Origin: Bacteroidia bacterium | GTDB lineage: Bacteria > Bacteroidota > Bacteroidia > Chitinophagales > Saprospiraceae | Length of the DNA: 64,000 nucleotides | Direction of reading: 5' to 3' | NCBI GenBank assembly: GCA_030426765.1 | Contig: JAUHXV010000008.1 | Location: forward strand, 32,024-96,023 | In this document: in pieces, positions 47,601-57,163 of the stretch | Numbering within the stretch: the first letter of the stretch is position 1 | How the letters are laid out: every line of letters starts with the position of its first letter | The notes under the pieces: model-generated | Databases searched by the model: none | What the model was told of the DNA's origin: nothing | Seen by the model: the letters and a program-made list of their open reading frames with translations, nothing else | Position numbers and translations under genes: made by a program

Positions 47601-48099
47601 ATACACAGATGATCTGAATTTCCCACCGGGATGTTATACGCTTGATTTCAGAGACAACGGCCACGATGGTCTGTCATTTTGGTTTTTCCCTGACAACGGA
47701 ACCGGAAGTCTACGCTTCCAACGCAAATTACAATCCGGTGGAGCTATTCCGCTCTATTCATTCAACCCGGATTTCGGAGGTGGTGTCCAGTATGATTTTA
47801 TTTTGGGCAATATCCAAACAGCTAACGAAGAAATCCATCAGCCTCTGCAGATTTTCAGTACCTACCCTAATCCGACGTATGATGAAGTCAAAATCGATCT
47901 GATTGGGTTTGCTCAAAAGGATCTAAATATCAAACTCATCGACGTGACAGGAAATACGCTGCTTGAAAAAGACTTCAAATGTGATTTTGATGAGGAGACT
48001 ACCCAGGTTGATTTGTTTGACATAGCCCCGGGTAGCTACTTTATGCATTGTACAGACGGACGTCGAAACTGGGTGAGAAATGTAGTGGTGATCCGATAA
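44668..48099 (+). CDS. Secreted PNGase F-like protein with LamG domain and T9SS type A tag
   Basis: The 1143-residue protein has a signal peptide (to LLAQ, residue 21). Its first ~80 residues (TFTWDDDHRSDIFDFPDD) and residues about 700-820 (GQNGEFVSRQHYINVNGG; GGTWIFDRAGWCPG) match the N- and C-terminal jelly-roll domains of peptide:N-glycosidase F, which removes N-glycans from glycoproteins. Between them a LamG/concanavalin-like domain (about 285-470; WNHWAFTKN, LNGELWHTG) is inserted. The C-terminal ~80 residues (FSTYPNPTYDEVKIDL ... APGSYFMH) are a type A sorting domain for T9SS export. Catalytic acids were not assigned, so deglycosylating activity is inferred. Confidence 0.85.
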   Translation: MKKSIAHLIFTLILCHGLLAQDTIKVQTFTWDDDHRSDIFDFPDDEQQTYRKILMRYNMRCHDAAVGNGFVGCYEWDYSCNTFITDPTRVDSTAATAPDYTITNFSGSEFPYNLTPTYSYTVYHQHASTLMEGSNPIEAGYTAQGSAEPLSPNAKSYRYQVILPGDELATAGLTPGAVSGLKMNLLEGGSTVGFFKIKLKNTQADTIDTHPDDADLEEVYFQTTDMSSAGEMDFPFYQTFNWEGDNLLMDISFTTANEDDAPVFDFTSTATPHAAIQSDISTEASNLYFGGAGMMDLQKESVDNIRDEITIAFWSHGNPSILPANTSIAEGFDANGNRQANVHLPWSNGRIYWDCGNDGSGYDRIDKAANPEEYEGQWNHWAFTKNTASGIMNIFLNGELWHTGSGRSKEMDIEAFRFGKSLNNNNPYFGSIDEVQIWDKALDEITIREWMYRHIDATHPDYQSLVAYFPLNGGLGQTAIDASEKMLDAALKLPSWQTVRGDDLFHQFNHTSLWPNVTFLQGDYTIIDNLVPTLDSTVTDLHEVIHYGVAGTDLVALDTQLLYFGGDRLVYDEAGNILDTLAGNPDGSIVIGTLDYFSKRDAKFEILSLVTPYGNGLDLGPEGKTFFFDVTDFAPVLKGKRRMSLEYGGQNQEELDIQFWFITGTPERDVLDIQPIWPQARGNMTAILENRVFEPRDVQLMPTASYYKIRAAITGHGQNGEFVSRQHYINVNGGSQEFPFDVWKACSLNPIYPQGGTWIFDRAGWCPGMETDVHSFPLDWYVTPGELVTIDYGVNGGDMSEANYLVNNLLVTYGAYNFQTDVSIEDVKRPNADRVEYARINPVCSSPVIVVKNTGEDLVESITFTYRTSPDNEQTYSWFGFLEQQEEREIELPLPDATFWSAGGTFSVSILEVNGDTDGNPDNNRYETRFSPATVYDYVDPVQLRLQTNIPGSDYFYTIKDGDGNVVFLRNNLSSNTVYTDDLNFPPGCYTLDFRDNGHDGLSFWFFPDNGTGSLRFQRKLQSGGAIPLYSFNPDFGGGVQYDFILGNIQTANEEIHQPLQIFSTYPNPTYDEVKIDLIGFAQKDLNIKLIDVTGNTLLEKDFKCDFDEETTQVDLFDIAPGSYFMHCTDGRRNWVRNVVVIR

Positions 48100-48258
48100 A
48101 AACGGGATATCCGATTAAGAAAGTCAGGTCTATTCAATCCTTGTAATCTCTACAGTGATTTGACATAAAAAGCCCGGACGGTTTGGTCAACGGAAAGAAA
48201 ATTAAGGATATGCATTTGTATATCCTTTATTTTCATTTTCTCTTACCTTCGCCCTCCC

Positions 48259-51200
48259 ATGACGGATCTCGAGCAGCTGATTGACGTCTATCGTCAGGAT
48301 GCCGTGGTAACATCGATTGTAGAGGGACTGTCAGCAGAAAAGGCACACATAGGGGTGTCCGGATTGGCTGGCAGCGGGAAATGCTTTGCCCTGTCGGGAC
48401 TGATGGCCAATCAATGCGGACCTTGGATCGTCATTGAGACAGACAAAGAAGCAGCCGCTTATCTCCAGAATACCCTTGCTTCCCTCCTGCCCGAAACCGA
48501 TGTACTTTTTATCCCGGACAGCTTTAAACGCCCCGGCCTGATTGAAGAAATCGTCTCCAGCCAGGTTATGGAGCGTACTGAAGCGGTCAACAAACTTTAC
48601 CAATACGGACAGCCCGGTCAAGCAAAAGCCTCTCTTATTGCGATTACCTATCCGGAAGCCCTTGTTGAATCGGTACTATCCCCATGGGCCGTAGCGAAGC
48701 AACAAATTCAGATAAAAAAAGGAGAAGACCTCGCGCTCGACGGGCTGATGACACTACTGGTGGACATCGGGTTTGTGCGCGTGGATTTTGTATACGAACC
48801 CGGGCAATTTTCCATTCGCGGAGGCATCATCGATATCTTCTCATTTGGCAACGAATGGCCGTATCGTATCGAACTCTTTGATGAAGAGGTAGAGAGCATT
48901 CGCATATTCGATCCGCTGACGCAATTGTCTCAAAGAAACCTCTCACTGGTCAATATCATACCGAATGTCCAAAGCCATTTTGATAGTGGCGAACACATAC
49001 CTCTCCTGGAAGCGATTCCGGCAGATGTAAAAATCTGGGTCAATCAACCCGAATTTATCATCGACCGCTACCAGGATGCTTTTGAAAAACTTTCGGCCCT
49101 CAGAGCGGTGGATATCGATCACGACCTGACAGCCTTGCAACGGTTTATCAAAGAGAAACACTATACGCCAACCCATACCTTAATAGAGTACCTTCAATCA
49201 AGCCGTCTCATCACAGAAGGAGAGACAGGAAGTTTTATTCAAACCGATACAACGATTGGATTTAAGATGAAGTCTCAGCCGAGCTTCAACAAAAACTTCC
49301 CGATGCTGATTGATAATTTAAGGAGTCAGGCGAAAGCAGGCCATACGATTTACATTTTTACCGCCAATGCACGTCAGGTTGAGCGCTTCTATGCCATTTT
49401 TGAAGATCTGGCAGCCAATGTCCAGTTTATTCCGATCACGCGCTCGATTCATGAAGGCTTTGTTGACCAGTCCACAAAGGTCACCTGCTATACCGACCAT
49501 CAGATATTTGAACGCTTCCACCAATATCACCTTAGAAGAGGATTTACCAAAGATCAGGCGATCAGTGTGCGTATGCTGCGCGAGCTTCAACCCGGAGATT
49601 TTGTGACGCACATCGACCATGGCATCGGAAAGTATTCCGGCCTTGAAAAAATCAATATCGGTGGCCACATGCAGGAATCGGTTCGCTTGATATACAAAAA
49701 CAATGACATGCTGTACGTCAGCATCCATTCGTTGCACAAAATTTCAAAATTTGTTGGCAAAGACGGCACACAACCCGCACTGAGTAAGCTTGGCTCAGAT
49801 GCGTGGGAAAACTTAAAACGAAAGACTAAGGGCAAAGTAAAAGATATCGCCCGTGAGTTGATCAAACTGTATGCGCTGCGCAAAAGTGCTGAGGGTTTTG
49901 CTTTTGCTCCGGACGGATATCTGCAAAACGAACTTGAGGCCTCTTTCATCTACGAAGATACGCCTGACCAATTGACCGCCACCCAGGATGTAAAAGAAGA
50001 CATGGAGCGCCCGCATCCCATGGATCGCCTGATCTGCGGCGATGTCGGATTTGGCAAAACAGAGGTAGCCATTCGCGCCGCGTTCAAAGCGGTCATCAAT
50101 GGAAAGCAGGTAGCTGTCCTCGTACCGACTACCATCCTTGCCCTTCAGCATCATGAAAGTTTTTCGGAGCGTCTCGGACCCATGGGTGTTTCCGTGGATT
50201 ATATCAATCGGTTTCGTACGGCAAAAGAGAAAAAGCAGATCATGGAGCGCCTTAAAGCCGGTGCACTAGATCTCGTCATTGGGACGCATGCCATCCTGAA
50301 TAAGCACATTGACTTTAAAGATCTTGGTCTGCTGATCGTCGATGAAGAGCAAAAATTTGGTGTAAGTGCCAAAGAACGCCTGCGCAAAATCAAGGTCAAT
50401 GTAGACACCCTGACCCTGACTGCAACGCCAATCCCCCGCACCCTTCAGTTTTCACTGATGGCGGCGCGCGATCTTTCCATTATTCGCACACCACCTCCTA
50501 ACCGACAACCGATCCATACAGAGCGAAGAGTTTTTAATGAAGAGGTCGTCAAGGATGCGATTTATTATGAGGTCAATCGTGGAGGCCAGGTGTTCTTTGT
50601 ACACAATCGCATTAAAACACTTCCGGAGATTACTGCATTTATCAAGCGGGTCTGTCCGGATATTGATATTGCTATGGCACATGGCCAGATGGAATCAGAC
50701 CATTTGGAAAAAACGCTGCTCGATTTTATACACAAAAAGTACGATGTGTTGGTCAGTACCAATATCATTGAAACCGGCCTGGATATCCCGAATGCGAATA
50801 CGATTATTATCAATCACGCCAACCAGTTTGGACTCAGTGACCTGCATCAACTCAGGGGTCGTGTAGGTCGATCTAATAAAAAAGCCTTCTGCTATCTCTT
50901 TGCCCCTCCTTTAAGCTCCCTGACGCAGGAGGCCAGAAAGCGATTGCAAACGATTGAAGAGTACAATGATCTAGGAAGTGGATTTGATATTGCCATGCGT
51001 GATCTGGATATCCGGGGTGCAGGAAATCTGCTGGGAGGCGAGCAAAGCGGATTTATTTCTGACATCGGATATGAGACATATCAGAAGATCCTGGAAGAAG
51101 CGATTCAGGAATTGAAAGAAAGCGACTTCAAAGACCTTTTCAAAGAGCAGATGGAGCGTGATCGAAAATATGTGCAGGATGTGCAGATCGATAGTGACGT

Positions 51201-51678
51201 GGAAATGCTGATTCCGGATGAGTATGTTTCGAGCATTGACGAGCGTCTTCGCTTGTATACCGAACTCGATAATCTGGATTCGGAAGAAGGGATACAGAAA
51301 TTCGCCGCAACGCTTGAAGACCGATTCGGTCCTCGACCGAAAGTTATTGACGAATTGTTTGAAGGCCTTCGATTGCGTTGGCTGGCACGCTCGCTTGGTT
51401 TCGATCGCATCACGCTCAAGAAAAATACCCTGAGGTGTTACTTCCATAAAAACCCGCAGTCCGCGTACTATGAAAGTGCAGTCTTTGATAAATTGATTAA
51501 ATTGCTCGGAGCCAATGGCCGAACGCTTGGTGTACAATTAAAGCAATCGGTCAAACGACTTTTGATGATCAAAGAAAAAATCACATCCATGACGGCAGCC
51601 AGGGCATTTTTATCTGAACTGCAAGCCATGACAGAAGAAGAAATCAGGAATGATGAAGCCAACAGAAAACCTGTTTGA
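48259..51678 (+). CDS. mfd: Transcription-repair coupling factor Mfd
   Basis: Mfd removes RNA polymerase stalled at DNA lesions and recruits UvrA. The 1139-residue protein has the UvrB-like N-terminal module (degenerate P-loop GLAGSGKCFALSGL, then the UvrA-binding region FVYEPGQFSIRGGIIDIFSFG), the RNAP-interaction domain (FVTHIDHGIGKYSGLEKI), RecG-like helicase motor with Walker A GDVGFGKTEVA near residue 592 and the box DEEQKFG near 694, TATPIPRTL, QLRGRVGRSN, and the C-terminal TRCF domain. It overlaps the next gene by 29 bp. Confidence 0.96.
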   Translation: MTDLEQLIDVYRQDAVVTSIVEGLSAEKAHIGVSGLAGSGKCFALSGLMANQCGPWIVIETDKEAAAYLQNTLASLLPETDVLFIPDSFKRPGLIEEIVSSQVMERTEAVNKLYQYGQPGQAKASLIAITYPEALVESVLSPWAVAKQQIQIKKGEDLALDGLMTLLVDIGFVRVDFVYEPGQFSIRGGIIDIFSFGNEWPYRIELFDEEVESIRIFDPLTQLSQRNLSLVNIIPNVQSHFDSGEHIPLLEAIPADVKIWVNQPEFIIDRYQDAFEKLSALRAVDIDHDLTALQRFIKEKHYTPTHTLIEYLQSSRLITEGETGSFIQTDTTIGFKMKSQPSFNKNFPMLIDNLRSQAKAGHTIYIFTANARQVERFYAIFEDLAANVQFIPITRSIHEGFVDQSTKVTCYTDHQIFERFHQYHLRRGFTKDQAISVRMLRELQPGDFVTHIDHGIGKYSGLEKINIGGHMQESVRLIYKNNDMLYVSIHSLHKISKFVGKDGTQPALSKLGSDAWENLKRKTKGKVKDIARELIKLYALRKSAEGFAFAPDGYLQNELEASFIYEDTPDQLTATQDVKEDMERPHPMDRLICGDVGFGKTEVAIRAAFKAVINGKQVAVLVPTTILALQHHESFSERLGPMGVSVDYINRFRTAKEKKQIMERLKAGALDLVIGTHAILNKHIDFKDLGLLIVDEEQKFGVSAKERLRKIKVNVDTLTLTATPIPRTLQFSLMAARDLSIIRTPPPNRQPIHTERRVFNEEVVKDAIYYEVNRGGQVFFVHNRIKTLPEITAFIKRVCPDIDIAMAHGQMESDHLEKTLLDFIHKKYDVLVSTNIIETGLDIPNANTIIINHANQFGLSDLHQLRGRVGRSNKKAFCYLFAPPLSSLTQEARKRLQTIEEYNDLGSGFDIAMRDLDIRGAGNLLGGEQSGFISDIGYETYQKILEEAIQELKESDFKDLFKEQMERDRKYVQDVQIDSDVEMLIPDEYVSSIDERLRLYTELDNLDSEEGIQKFAATLEDRFGPRPKVIDELFEGLRLRWLARSLGFDRITLKKNTLRCYFHKNPQSAYYESAVFDKLIKLLGANGRTLGVQLKQSVKRLLMIKEKITSMTAARAFLSELQAMTEEEIRNDEANRKPV

Positions 51679-52192
51679 AAACCCGCAGATCGATCTGTCG
51701 TCGCTTCCCGCGGTGGAACAGATGACTATGATGCCACTTGAACCAGTCTATAAAAAGGTGCGCATCATCGTGGCATCCCTTATTGCAATCGTATTGATTG
51801 TGGTGAGTTGGACATTTGCCTGGTGGCAGGCTCCGTATCTGACCTATATTCACGTTCCGGCCATTCTTGTGACGTTGCTGGCAATATGGATTGTGGCGTA
51901 TAACGGCATTTCGTTTCACTATATGTTTTATGCCGTGCGCGAGAAAGACATTTCGTACCAGTCGGGATGGTTGTGGAAAAGCATGACCACCATTCCGTAC
52001 AACCGGGTACAACACTGTGATATTCGTGAAGGATTGATCGATCGGCAGTTCGGACTGGCCAAACTGACGATCTATACGGCCGGCGGTCAAAGTGCTGATC
52101 TGATGATCCCAGGACTCCTGCCGGAAACCGCAGAAAAACTGAAGTCGTATATTCTGGATGCCACTGAACATTCCATCGAAACTGAATCGTAA
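51650..52192 (+). CDS. PH-domain membrane protein, YdbS-like
   Basis: The 180-residue protein has two membrane helices (IIVASLIAIVLIVVSWTFAW and ILVTLLAIWIVAYNGI) followed by a bacterial PH2 domain (SYQSGWLWKSMTTIPYNRVQHCDIREGLIDRQFG in two strands, then LTIYTAGGQSADLMIPGL). This is the small partner of the YdbS/YdbT type pair, whose function is poorly known and which may act in membrane or cell-wall stress. It is translationally coupled to mfd and to the next gene (TAATG). An ATG three bases later is an alternative start. Confidence 0.82.
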   Translation: MMKPTENLFENPQIDLSSLPAVEQMTMMPLEPVYKKVRIIVASLIAIVLIVVSWTFAWWQAPYLTYIHVPAILVTLLAIWIVAYNGISFHYMFYAVREKDISYQSGWLWKSMTTIPYNRVQHCDIREGLIDRQFGLAKLTIYTAGGQSADLMIPGLLPETAEKLKSYILDATEHSIETES

Positions 52193-53697
52193 TGGAGTCC
52201 GGTGGTAATCTGTATCAGCCGCAACGGCAATCTTCCTGGGCGATCGTGCTGATCTTGTTAAAGTACATCCGCATAATTGCCCGACAGATGTGGCCGATCC
52301 TCCTGATCGTGCTGATCAAGCCTACTGAAGGTCGGGGACTCATCATCACTGCCATCGCATTAGGCATTGCAATCCTGGCCATGATTTATTCGATTGTTGC
52401 CTACACCCGATATTATTATTTTGTAAAAAACAATGAGCTGTGTGTGCGTTCAGGTGTGTTTAGAAAACTGGTACTCAATGTTCCGTTTGAACGGATTCAG
52501 TCTGTGGATTTCAAGCAAAATATTGTCCACCAATTTCTGAATGTGGTCAGTGTGCAAGTCGATACCGCCGGTTCGAGAGGCAGTGAACTGGAGATCGATG
52601 CAATTAGTTTGACACAGGCTGAGGCTTTGCGCAACCTGGTACTCTCCTATAAAAAATCTCATGCTACTGAAATAGCTGCATCCGGCGCCCAGGAGGCATT
52701 CGAAACTGAGACAGAGGAGTCCCCTGAATTGATTCTTGCATTGTCTTCTTCTGACTTAATGAAGGTGGGCATCAGCGCTAATCATCTGCGGACTGCAGCG
52801 ATCATCTTTGCTTTTTTTGTGGGGCTGGCTGATGATGTCGAACAATTATTAGGCTGGGATGTCTGGGGGCAATTGGATGATTCGACAATGGCTGCTTCTG
52901 TCCTTGGTCTGATTGTGGTTTTGTCTGCTATCCCCTTATTGCTTTTTGTTTCTTTTTTCATCACCCTGATCCGGACCGTACTGCGCTATTACAATCTGAA
53001 ATTCTGGCGGGATGGCAAAAGCTATAAAGTGGTCAGTGGATTATTTACAAGAAATGAAAAGTCGATTCAAAAATCAAAAATTCAGATTATCCGGTGGGTG
53101 ACATCGCCTTTGAAGAAGATGTTTGGTATTTTCCAAATGAACATCTATCAGGCCACCAGTATCAATCAAACCCGGGATAAGTCGCTCATCATCCCCGGGT
53201 GTTATGCACAGCAGGTACAGCATACTTTAGACACGATTGTACCCGCCTTTAAAGGAGCGACCTTTACAGCGCACAAGATGCATCCGGCCATTGTTGTCCT
53301 GGTGGTCAGTCTGGTGGGATTTCTTCCAGCAGTGGGATTTGGTTTTATGGCCTGGTTCAATGACAGTATCGTGCAATGGCTTTTGGTGCTGATCTTCCCG
53401 CTGTCGATCTGGATGGGTATTCTGTACCAGCGCAAGCGCAGGTTTAAGATACATCCTGACTTCATCCTTTCCGAAGGAGGGATTTTTGGAAATACGAACA
53501 GGCTGATTGAAATCTACAAAGTGCAGGCCGTTACCATACATAGCTCACCTATGCAGCGAAGACGTGGTGTGAGTTCGCTGCACATCCACACTGCGGGAGG
53601 GGAAATGGCTTTCGCTTATATCCAAACACGCGTGGCCAACCAGGCTCGAGACTATATCCTTTACCGAGTGGAAACGGAGAAGAGATCCTGGATGTAG
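52192..53697 (+). CDS. PH-domain membrane protein, YdbT-like
   Basis: The 501-residue protein contains three bacterial PH2-type domains, each placed after paired membrane helices: SGVFRKLVLNVPFERIQSVD, SGLFTRNEKSIQKSKIQIIRW, and SEGGIFGNTNRLIEIYKVQAV as their cores. It is the large partner of the YdbS-like gene upstream, with which it overlaps by one base. The two probably form one membrane complex; the biochemical role is unknown. Confidence 0.82.
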   Translation: MESGGNLYQPQRQSSWAIVLILLKYIRIIARQMWPILLIVLIKPTEGRGLIITAIALGIAILAMIYSIVAYTRYYYFVKNNELCVRSGVFRKLVLNVPFERIQSVDFKQNIVHQFLNVVSVQVDTAGSRGSELEIDAISLTQAEALRNLVLSYKKSHATEIAASGAQEAFETETEESPELILALSSSDLMKVGISANHLRTAAIIFAFFVGLADDVEQLLGWDVWGQLDDSTMAASVLGLIVVLSAIPLLLFVSFFITLIRTVLRYYNLKFWRDGKSYKVVSGLFTRNEKSIQKSKIQIIRWVTSPLKKMFGIFQMNIYQATSINQTRDKSLIIPGCYAQQVQHTLDTIVPAFKGATFTAHKMHPAIVVLVVSLVGFLPAVGFGFMAWFNDSIVQWLLVLIFPLSIWMGILYQRKRRFKIHPDFILSEGGIFGNTNRLIEIYKVQAVTIHSSPMQRRRGVSSLHIHTAGGEMAFAYIQTRVANQARDYILYRVETEKRSWM

Positions 53698-53724
53698 AGG
53701 GTGATGGCCTTTGACCGTCCTGAC

Positions 53725-54135
53725 TTATTTACGTCCCAACCACCAGCAGATGATACCGCCTACGATACCCCCAACGACCGCATTGGCAATGACATTTACA
53801 CCGATGACGACGTAACTGGTTACCATAGTCGTCATAGTCATCATGAATAAATCAAAAGAAAGGCCAATCGCGATGGAAACGATAGCTCCTATGCGGAGTC
53901 CTTTAGCGAAATTGTTTTCTCCGTGCCAGTTGGAAAGAATATAGGCCATCGTCAGTCCCCAGATCAGATTGGCTACGATCATCAGGATCATATTCATTTC
54001 CTCCGGTGGACGATTGCAAGCCTCATTGGAATATCCGGACATAAAGCTGTGAAGAATAATACCCCAAACCAGCCAGCCCAGGAAGAAATAAGCCACGCCG
54101 CCCATGATTCCGGCTACGATTGATTTTGTATTCAT
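53725..54135 (-). CDS. Four-helix membrane protein of unknown function
   Basis: The 136-residue protein consists of four hydrophobic segments (IVAGIMGGVAYFFLGWLVW, MILMIVANLIWGLTMAYIL, AIVSIAIGLSFDLFMM and IANAVVGGIVGGIICWWLG) with a Met-rich loop after the third. It looks like a DUF1761-type small membrane protein, but I could not assign the family with certainty. It is convergent with the PH-domain pair. Confidence 0.65.
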   Translation of the reverse strand: MNTKSIVAGIMGGVAYFFLGWLVWGIILHSFMSGYSNEACNRPPEEMNMILMIVANLIWGLTMAYILSNWHGENNFAKGLRIGAIVSIAIGLSFDLFMMTMTTMVTSYVVIGVNVIANAVVGGIVGGIICWWLGRK

Positions 54136-54280
54136 TTCGTTTTGTTTTAGAAGTGAGAAGGATCAATGTCTCCTAAATTTAGCGAAAAGCGGTGGGATTA
54201 TTGTTTTTGGCATTGGTAAATAATTTTTACCCGTTTTCTCAATGTAAAAAGATAGCCTATGGATCAGGAGAGAAATTGCT

Positions 54281-55553
54281 CCTGCATCTCTGCTTCCATG
54301 ATCCCGCTCAACCACAGATGTTGTTGGAGCAAACTCCAATCCCGCTGTACTGCGGGAGCTGTATTCAGTAAGCATTCCTCATTAGCAAATAACTCTTGAT
54401 ATTGCCGATCCCGATGAGTCGGGATGGCTGATTCTCGAATTGCAACAAAGAGGCAATGTTTCCCCTTCTGGTCAAAAGAATGAATTAAATAACAATTAGA
54501 TTCCTCCTTTCAGTCGGAATGACGCTGACTAAGTGGGTAATGGGAGAGCATGGCGGTGGCTCTGCCACTGCCATGCTCTCCCCTCTATAAAAAAACCGAA
54601 GGTCATTCCGAGCGAAGCGAGGAATCTGTTGTAGATGAAAAGGAGTGCTCCTGCATCTCTGCTTCCATGATCCCGCTCAACCACAGATGTCGTTGGAGCA
54701 AACTCCAATCCCGCTGTACTGCGGGAGCTGTATTCAGTAAGCATTCCTCATTAGCAAATAACTCTTGATATTGCCGATCCCGATGTATCGGGATGGCTGA
54801 ATCTCGAATTGCAACAAAGAGGCAATGTTTCCCCTTCTGGTCAAAAGGATGAATTAAATAACAATTAGATTCCTCCTTTCAGTCGGAATGACGCTGACTA
54901 ATTGGGTAATGGGAGAGCATGGCGGTGGCTCTGCCACTGCCATGCTCTCCCCTCTATAAAAAAACCGAAGGTCATTCCGAGCGAAGCGAGGAATCTGTTG
55001 TAGATGAAAAGGAGTGCTTCCTGCATCTCTGTTTCCACATGCCAATACTATTGGACGATGTGTCGTTGAAGCATCCGCCTTCCAAAGCACTTCGGCTTCT
55101 GGACAAGGAGGCGAACAAGCTCTCCAATCCCGCTGTACAGCGGGAGCTGTATTCAGTAAGCATTCCTCATTAGCAAATAACTCTTGATATTGCCGATCCC
55201 GATGCGTCGGGATGGCTGATTCTCGAATTGCAACAAAGAGGCAATGTTTCCCCTTCTGGTCAAAAGGATGAATTAAATAACAATTAGATTCCTCCTTTCA
55301 GTCGGAATGACGCTGACTAAGTGGGTAATGGGAGAGCATGGCGGTGGCTCTGCCACTGCCATGCTCTCCCCTCTATAAAAAAACCGAAGGTCATTCCGAG
55401 CGAAGTGAGGAATCTGTTGTAGATGAAAAGGAGTGCTTCCTGCATCTCTGATTCCACATGCCAATACTATTGGACGATGTGTCGTTGGAGCATCCGCTCC
55501 CAAAGCACTTCGGCTTCTGGACAAGCTCTCCAATCCCGCTGTACAGCGGGAGC
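54281..55553. repeat. Tandem array of ~370-420-bp hairpin-rich units
   Basis: Four copies start (at the motif cctgcatctc) at 54281, 54650, 55020 and 55439; the first two spacings are 369 and 370 bp, the third 419 bp because of a variant middle, and the last copy is cut off near 55553. Each full unit contains a MITE-like block: outer inverted ends (gattcctcctttcagtcgga, and further on gtcattccgagcgaagcgag), a 19-bp stem gggagagcatggcggtggc facing gccactgccatgctctccc, and two smaller stems (cccgctgtactgcggg; gatcccgatgtatcgggat). Short open frames in the array repeat with it and are not genes. Confidence 0.9.
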
Positions 55554-55618
55554 TATTGGTGAAAGTTAATCTATAGTCGAATTAAAAAACTCCCGTTCGG
55601 CTATAAGCCAGACCTGGC

Positions 55619-57163
55619 TTAATCAAAAAGAGACGTAAAGCTAATCCCGGACTCAACGACTGAACGAATCTCATCAATCGGAATCCGATCCTGATTCAAA
55701 CTATCACGTTCCCGAATCGTCACGGTCTGATCCTCCAGGGTCTGATGGTCAACCGTCACACAATACGGTGTGCCAATAGCATCCTGCCTTCTGTACCGAC
55801 GGCCGATGGCATCTTTCTCATCATACTGACACTGGAAGCTGAATTTCAAATCATCAAAAATCTTCCGGGCCGTACCTGTCAGATCATCATTATTTTTCAA
55901 TAACGGTAGAATCGCACACTTTACCGGCGCTAATGCGGGATGAAATTTCAGTACTGTCCGACTAGATTCCTTCCCTTCGGCATCCGGAACAGTTTCTTCG
56001 GTATAGGCATTGGTCAACACGGCCAGGAACATACGGTCAACACCAATCGAAGTCTCCACTACATAAGGAATATAATTTTCATTGGTTTCCGGATCGAAAT
56101 ACTGCAGCTTCTTTCCACTCAATTCCTGGTGACTGCGAAGGTCAAAATCTGTACGCGAGTGGATGCCTTCCAGTTCCTTAAATCCAAAAGGAAACGCAAA
56201 CTGGATATCAACGGCCGCATTGGCATAATGTGCGAGATTTTCATGATCGTGGTACCGCAATTTATCATCCAACGTTCCAATCGCCCGGTGCCATTTCATT
56301 CGCGTCTCTTTCCAGTATTCGTACCACTTCATCTCGGCGCCCGGCTGCACAAAAAACTGCATTTCCATTTGTTCGAATTCGCGCATGCGGAAGATAAACT
56401 GACGTGCGATAATTTCATTTCGAAAAGCCTTTCCAATCTGTGCAATACCAAACGGGAGTTTCTGTCGGGTGGTCTTCTGGACATTCAGGAAGTTGACAAA
56501 AATCCCCTGGGCTGTTTCGGGACGAAGATATAATTTACCTTCTTCACCAGCGATGTTGCCCAGTTGGGTGTGAAACATCAGGTTAAACTGCCTGACATCA
56601 GTCCACTCCTTGGATCCACTCACCGGATCAGCGATTTCCATGTCTTCAATAATGGTCTTCAGAGCTGCCATGTCATTGCCTGTCATAGCATCGACAAACC
56701 GCTGATTGAAATCATCGTGTTTTTTGATGTAATCGGCTACACGTTGATTCTCTGTCCTGTATTTTTCCTCCACAAAATCATCGCCAAACCGCTTCCGGGC
56801 TTTCTCTATCTCCTTTTCGGCCTTACCCATGATTTTCTCGAGGGCTTCCTCGATGAGTACATCTGCCCGATATCGCTTGTTGGAAGCCTTGCTATCAATC
56901 AGCGGGTCATTGAAGGCATCCACGTGACCGGAAGCTTTCCAGGTTTGAGGATGCATCATGATAGCTGAGTCCAGACCCACGATATTCTCATGATTCTGCA
57001 CCATGGCTTTCCACCAGTACGCCTTGATGTTGTTTTTCAACTCCACACCATAGGCCCCGTAGTCATACACGCCACTCAATCCATCATAAATCTCACTGGA
57101 TTGAAACACAAACCCATATTCTTTACAATGCGATACGAGGTCTTTAAAAGGATCAGCTGACAT
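55619..57163 (-). CDS. glyS: Glycine--tRNA ligase (dimeric type)
   Basis: The class II synthetase charges tRNA-Gly. The protein (514 residues from this start) belongs to the single-chain, eukaryote/archaea-like alpha2 type: it opens KDLVSHCKEYGFVFQSSEIYDGLSGVYDYGAYG (in two family strands), has motif 2 in AFRNEIIARQFIFRMREFEQ, GVDRMFLAVL as motif 3, and a C-terminal anticodon-binding domain (ILPLLKNNDDL). The start MSADPF was chosen over a GTG two codons upstream. It ends 66 bp from the tandem repeat array. The symbol follows common use; the gene is also named glyQS. Confidence 0.94.
   Translation of the reverse strand: MSADPFKDLVSHCKEYGFVFQSSEIYDGLSGVYDYGAYGVELKNNIKAYWWKAMVQNHENIVGLDSAIMMHPQTWKASGHVDAFNDPLIDSKASNKRYRADVLIEEALEKIMGKAEKEIEKARKRFGDDFVEEKYRTENQRVADYIKKHDDFNQRFVDAMTGNDMAALKTIIEDMEIADPVSGSKEWTDVRQFNLMFHTQLGNIAGEEGKLYLRPETAQGIFVNFLNVQKTTRQKLPFGIAQIGKAFRNEIIARQFIFRMREFEQMEMQFFVQPGAEMKWYEYWKETRMKWHRAIGTLDDKLRYHDHENLAHYANAAVDIQFAFPFGFKELEGIHSRTDFDLRSHQELSGKKLQYFDPETNENYIPYVVETSIGVDRMFLAVLTNAYTEETVPDAEGKESSRTVLKFHPALAPVKCAILPLLKNNDDLTGTARKIFDDLKFSFQCQYDEKDAIGRRYRRQDAIGTPYCVTVDHQTLEDQTVTIRERDSLNQDRIPIDEIRSVVESGISFTSLFD

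Noticed and set aside
54163..55533. Several 60-90-codon frames with the same sequence (MLTEYSSRSTAGLE and MAVALPLPCSP types)
   Set aside because: They recur with the non-coding tandem units, cross hairpins and have no family match.
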